A stretch of DNA of 7,088 bases from JBGPJM01 sp041485385 (GTDB lineage: Bacteria; Planctomycetota; Phycisphaerae; Phycisphaerales; UBA1924): contig JBGPJM010000241.1 of assembly GCA_041485385.1 (NCBI GenBank), positions 1 through 7,088 of the forward strand, given 5' to 3'. The notes under the pieces are model-generated. The model was not told where the DNA came from. It was given only the letters and a program-made list of their open reading frames with translations, and made no database searches. Shown here one piece after another: positions 5,633 through 7,088 of the stretch. Numbering within the stretch: position 1 is the first letter of the stretch; every line of letters begins with the position of its first letter. A program made the translations under genes and the position numbers.

Positions 5633-7088
5633 TCTTCCCAACTCAGCACCTCCTCCCGCACCTTCGCGGCCTCCTTCGGGTGCTTGATCTCCCATTCGAT
5701 GCGCTTCACGGCATCGCTCGCGGCCTCGGCCACCTTCGGGTCCGGATCGTTTCGCAAGGCCCGCAAATGCGGCAGAGCAGCTACCGCCTTCTCGCCGGCG
5801 AACGCGAGCACTCCGGGCGCGAGCCCCTGCCGGTAGGCGTCGCCGCTCTCAAGCTCCTCATCGATCGCCGGGAGCCAGAGGCGGTCAGCGGCGGCCAGTT
5901 GCCACAATCGCATACGTCCGTTTATGTTCGATATGTCCACCGCGGCCAGCAGGGCGCGGGTTGCGCGTTCCTTGTCACCGCCGAGCCAGGCGTACGCGTA
6001 TGCCGCCGACTCCTGCACACGCGGGTCGTCAGAGTGCATGAGTCGTCCGACCTTGCCGAGCAGTTCTTTGGTGCCAGGTCCGATCTTCTCCAGCGTGTGG
6101 AGAGCGTCGGGCGTGAGGTCCCGTCGGTCAGCGGGCAGCGTTTGGAGCGGTTCTCCACCGAGTGAGGCCCACATCCGCGCCGATTGCGACCGTTCCCACC
6201 AATCGAGTACTGGGTCTTTGAGGATCCACGCCACGGCGTCGCGAAAGGCGGCGCCGTCCCCAGCATGTTCTTCTACGGCGAGGAGCGCGGCCCGACAGCA
6301 GTTGCGGTTGCGCTGTGTGAGGGCCTTCTTGATGATCCGCTCGGTCCGGGGGTCGAGCGGAATCCTCGCCGCGAACCTGATCACGGCGACGCGCACCGAC
6401 TCGTCATCATCATCCGCCAGCGCAAGAACCTTGCTCTGGACCTCCGGGTCGTCGCGGGCGGCCATGCCGAGGGCCCATACGCTGATGGCGCGGACGCCCG
6501 CGCTGGTCTCGCGCAGCCCGCCCAGGAATACGGGTAGAGGATCCTGGCTGTCGGAGACGTCGTGCAGGCGCCCGAGGAACTCGCGCTCGGCAAGCGTCGA
6601 GAGCTCGCCGCCGGACGGCGGACCGTATCCATCCTGCTGAATGAAGATCTCCTCGCCGCGGAGGCTGAGCGACGTGAGCACATGCAGATTGGCGCGCTGG
6701 AGCCGCCCATTCTCGATCGTCAGCTCTCCGAGGAGTCGTGCGATTGTCTCCATACTCAGGCTGAGAGGCCGATGGTACCCACGAAGGGGGCCGAGCAGGT
6801 CCGCCGCCGCGATACGGACGTCACCGTCCCTGTCAGCGAGGAGGTTCAGGAGCGTTGCGGTCGTCTGTTCGCCGTCGAGTATCGTCGATGGAGCCCACGA
6901 CTTGTACGGCTTGAGCCGCCGGCCCCACCCGGATTTCGCAGCGAGCCCCTGAAGAAGATCGAGTATCTCGACCTTCCGACGAACGGGCTTCTCCTGACGC
7001 AGCTCACCAACACACCTCCCGACGAACCACCTATATTCCCACTGCCTCATCGTCCCAGAGTCCAGTCGCTTCTCCAGCTCCTTCATCC
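5626..7088 (-). CDS. HEAT-repeat protein, possibly truncated at its N-terminus by the window edge
   Basis: HEAT repeats are paired helices that stack into a curved protein-binding scaffold. Numbering from the ATG at 7086, repeat-like units are seen at about 74-101 (LLADRDGDVRIAAADLLG), 184-211 (LRETSAGVRAISVWALG), 215-241 (DDDDESVRVAVIRFAA), 341-369 (HSDDPRVQESAAYAYAWLG) and 435-463 (NDPDPKVAEAASDAVKRI), with less regular helical spans between. Each carries the D-x-x-V-R or similar turn before the second helix. No membrane segment or catalytic motif is visible in the 486 residues. The start of the visible part, LEKRLDSGTMRQWEYRWFV, looks like an internal segment, so the true start may lie outside the window. 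It is the first visible gene of the leftward operon and overlaps paralog 1 by seven bases, suggesting it works with the membrane proteins. The substrate or partner cannot be named. Confidence 0.8.
   Translation of the reverse strand, partial: MKELEKRLDSGTMRQWEYRWFVGRCVGELRQEKPVRRKVEILDLLQGLAAKSGWGRRLKPYKSWAPSTILDGEQTTATLLNLLADRDGDVRIAAADLLGPLRGYHRPLSLSMETIARLLGELTIENGRLQRANLHVLTSLSLRGEEIFIQQDGYGPPSGGELSTLAEREFLGRLHDVSDSQDPLPVFLGGLRETSAGVRAISVWALGMAARDDPEVQSKVLALADDDDESVRVAVIRFAARIPLDPRTERIIKKALTQRNRNCCRAALLAVEEHAGDGAAFRDAVAWILKDPVLDWWERSQSARMWASLGGEPLQTLPADRRDLTPDALHTLEKIGPGTKELLGKVGRLMHSDDPRVQESAAYAYAWLGGDKERATRALLAAVDISNINGRMRLWQLAAADRLWLPAIDEELESGDAYRQGLAPGVLAFAGEKAVAALPHLRALRNDPDPKVAEAASDAVKRIEWEIKHPKEAAKVREEVLSWEEW

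Noticed and set aside
5924..6640. 238-residue rightward frame opposite the HEAT gene
   Set aside because: It is Ser/Arg-rich with no motif, while the opposite strand carries several clear HEAT-like repeats.

Overview
The window is G+C-rich, with codon third positions dominated by G and C. It looks like a chromosomal segment of a Planctomycetota bacterium, probably class Phycisphaerae. The best clue is a pair of tandem membrane proteins. Each has an N-terminal GAAINVAVAWGCALW helix, a second helix beginning PIW.GF..NTL.YG, an Arg-rich stretch and a C-terminal CxxCGYPVRGLxxCPECG zinc ribbon. I know this architecture, from memory and not from a search, as an expanded uncharacterised family in that group. 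No rRNA, tRNA, CRISPR array or intact mobile element was found.

Layout. The left part (1-2963, + strand) holds the 3' end of a ligD gene (end of the ligase domain, Pro-rich linker, complete polymerase/primase domain). It is followed 12 bp later by a complete M3-family zinc oligoendopeptidase. A hairpin plus T-run (3091-3133) probably terminates this unit. Next come a possible promoter with phased GACGTTC repeats and a cluster of inverted repeats, all in the gap between convergent units (2964-3294).

The right part (3295-7088) is read entirely from the - strand as one tightly packed operon. In order of transcription it contains: a HEAT-repeat protein entering from the right edge; membrane/zinc-ribbon paralog 1; membrane/zinc-ribbon paralog 2; a short coding-like stretch broken by frameshifts; and a roughly 213-residue unknown protein split by a single-base frameshift. 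The first three genes overlap by 4-7 bases, so they are probably translationally coupled and functionally linked.

The genes on the left have well-understood roles: LigD polymerase acts in non-homologous end joining, and the M3 peptidase degrades oligopeptides. The right operon has no assignable function. It combines a helical-repeat scaffold with two inner-membrane proteins that have variable extracytoplasmic domains and cytoplasmic zinc ribbons, plus decaying small genes. Its most unusual traits are the mosaic conservation of the paralogs (nearly identical ends, divergent middle) and a cluster of apparent single-base indels confined to about 3700-4530. That cluster could be real gene decay or assembly error.
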